In this document: positions 63,977 through 64,000 of the stretch, one piece after another
How the letters are laid out: each line of letters starts with the position of its first letter
Position numbering within the stretch: position 1 is the stretch's first letter
NCBI GenBank assembly: GCA_036012865.1
Contig: DASCQC010000016.1
Location: forward strand, 1-64,000
From: DASCQC01 sp036012865
GTDB taxonomy: Bacteria; Pseudomonadota; Gammaproteobacteria; Comchoanobacterales; Comchoanobacteraceae
Length of the DNA stretch: 64,000 nucleotides
Direction of reading: 5' to 3'
The notes under the pieces: model-generated
The model's input: the letters and a program-made list of their open reading frames with translations, nothing else
Told to the model about the DNA's origin: nothing
The model's database searches: none
Position numbers and translations under genes: made by a program

Positions 63977-64000
63977 GCCATCCTGAAGGTATTGTCCAGA

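Overview
The window reads as the chromosome of an AT-rich, host-associated gammaproteobacterium, most likely in the Legionellales (Coxiella/Rickettsiella/Berkiella-like). The grounds are a bacterial mevalonate pathway, a standard gammaproteobacterial core (atp operon with glmU, dksA, erpA, hemJ, gmhB, EF-P with EpmA and EpmB) and many large proteins with eukaryotic-type features: IQ motifs, RCC1, Sel1 and ankyrin repeats, and C-terminal CaaX boxes. Placement is by gene content only; no marker phylogeny was possible.

Layout. 1-2189: 3' truncated alpha/beta hydrolase (minus strand) with tandem IQ motifs. 2.2-7.0 kb: small membrane proteins, a frameshifted secreted protein, an SMR transporter, glmS and folA. 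7.0-10.2 kb: an RCC1-like gene, then a decayed stretch with three clear copies (and a fourth degenerate one) of a 130-210 bp repeat and two broken Sel1-repeat genes. 10.2-24.6 kb: serS, then a one-strand island of seven large or coiled-coil effector-like genes and gene remnants. It contains a tandem duplication of a giant protein whose two copies both end in Cys-Asn-Ile-Leu. 24.7-32.9 kb: glmU and the complete F1Fo ATP synthase operon atpIBEFHAGDC behind a good sigma-70 promoter. 33-37.3 kb: two tandem membrane-anchored lipase-like hydrolases and a frameshifted Cys-rich secreted protein. 37.3-42.3 kb: engB, class II fba, erpA, hemJ, proC, pckA. 42.5-50.3 kb: mevalonate genes (mvk, mvaD, phosphomevalonate kinase, mvaA, idi), split by an opposite-strand effector-like gene, then an SDR gene and gmhB. 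50.3-54.7 kb: elongator tRNA-Met, dksA, small membrane proteins, tRNA-Ile2(CAU), dapF, a DMT transporter. 55-58.6 kb: a 1200-residue membrane protein. 58.7-61.2 kb: epmB, efp, epmA. 61.2-64 kb: an ankyrin-type protein on the opposite strand that may run past the window end.

How it fits together. The housekeeping part makes UDP-GlcNAc (GlmS, GlmU), ATP, isoprenoid precursors from HMG-CoA to IPP/DMAPP, and modified EF-P. The accessory part looks like an arsenal acting on host cells: calmodulin-type IQ motifs, host-prenylation signals, and RCC1, Sel1 and ankyrin scaffolds. No secretion-system gene is visible, so delivery is inferred. Three genes broken by single-nucleotide frameshifts, plus a decayed gene copy and two Sel1 remnants, all lie in this accessory class, while the housekeeping genes are intact. 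This points to turnover of the effector set.
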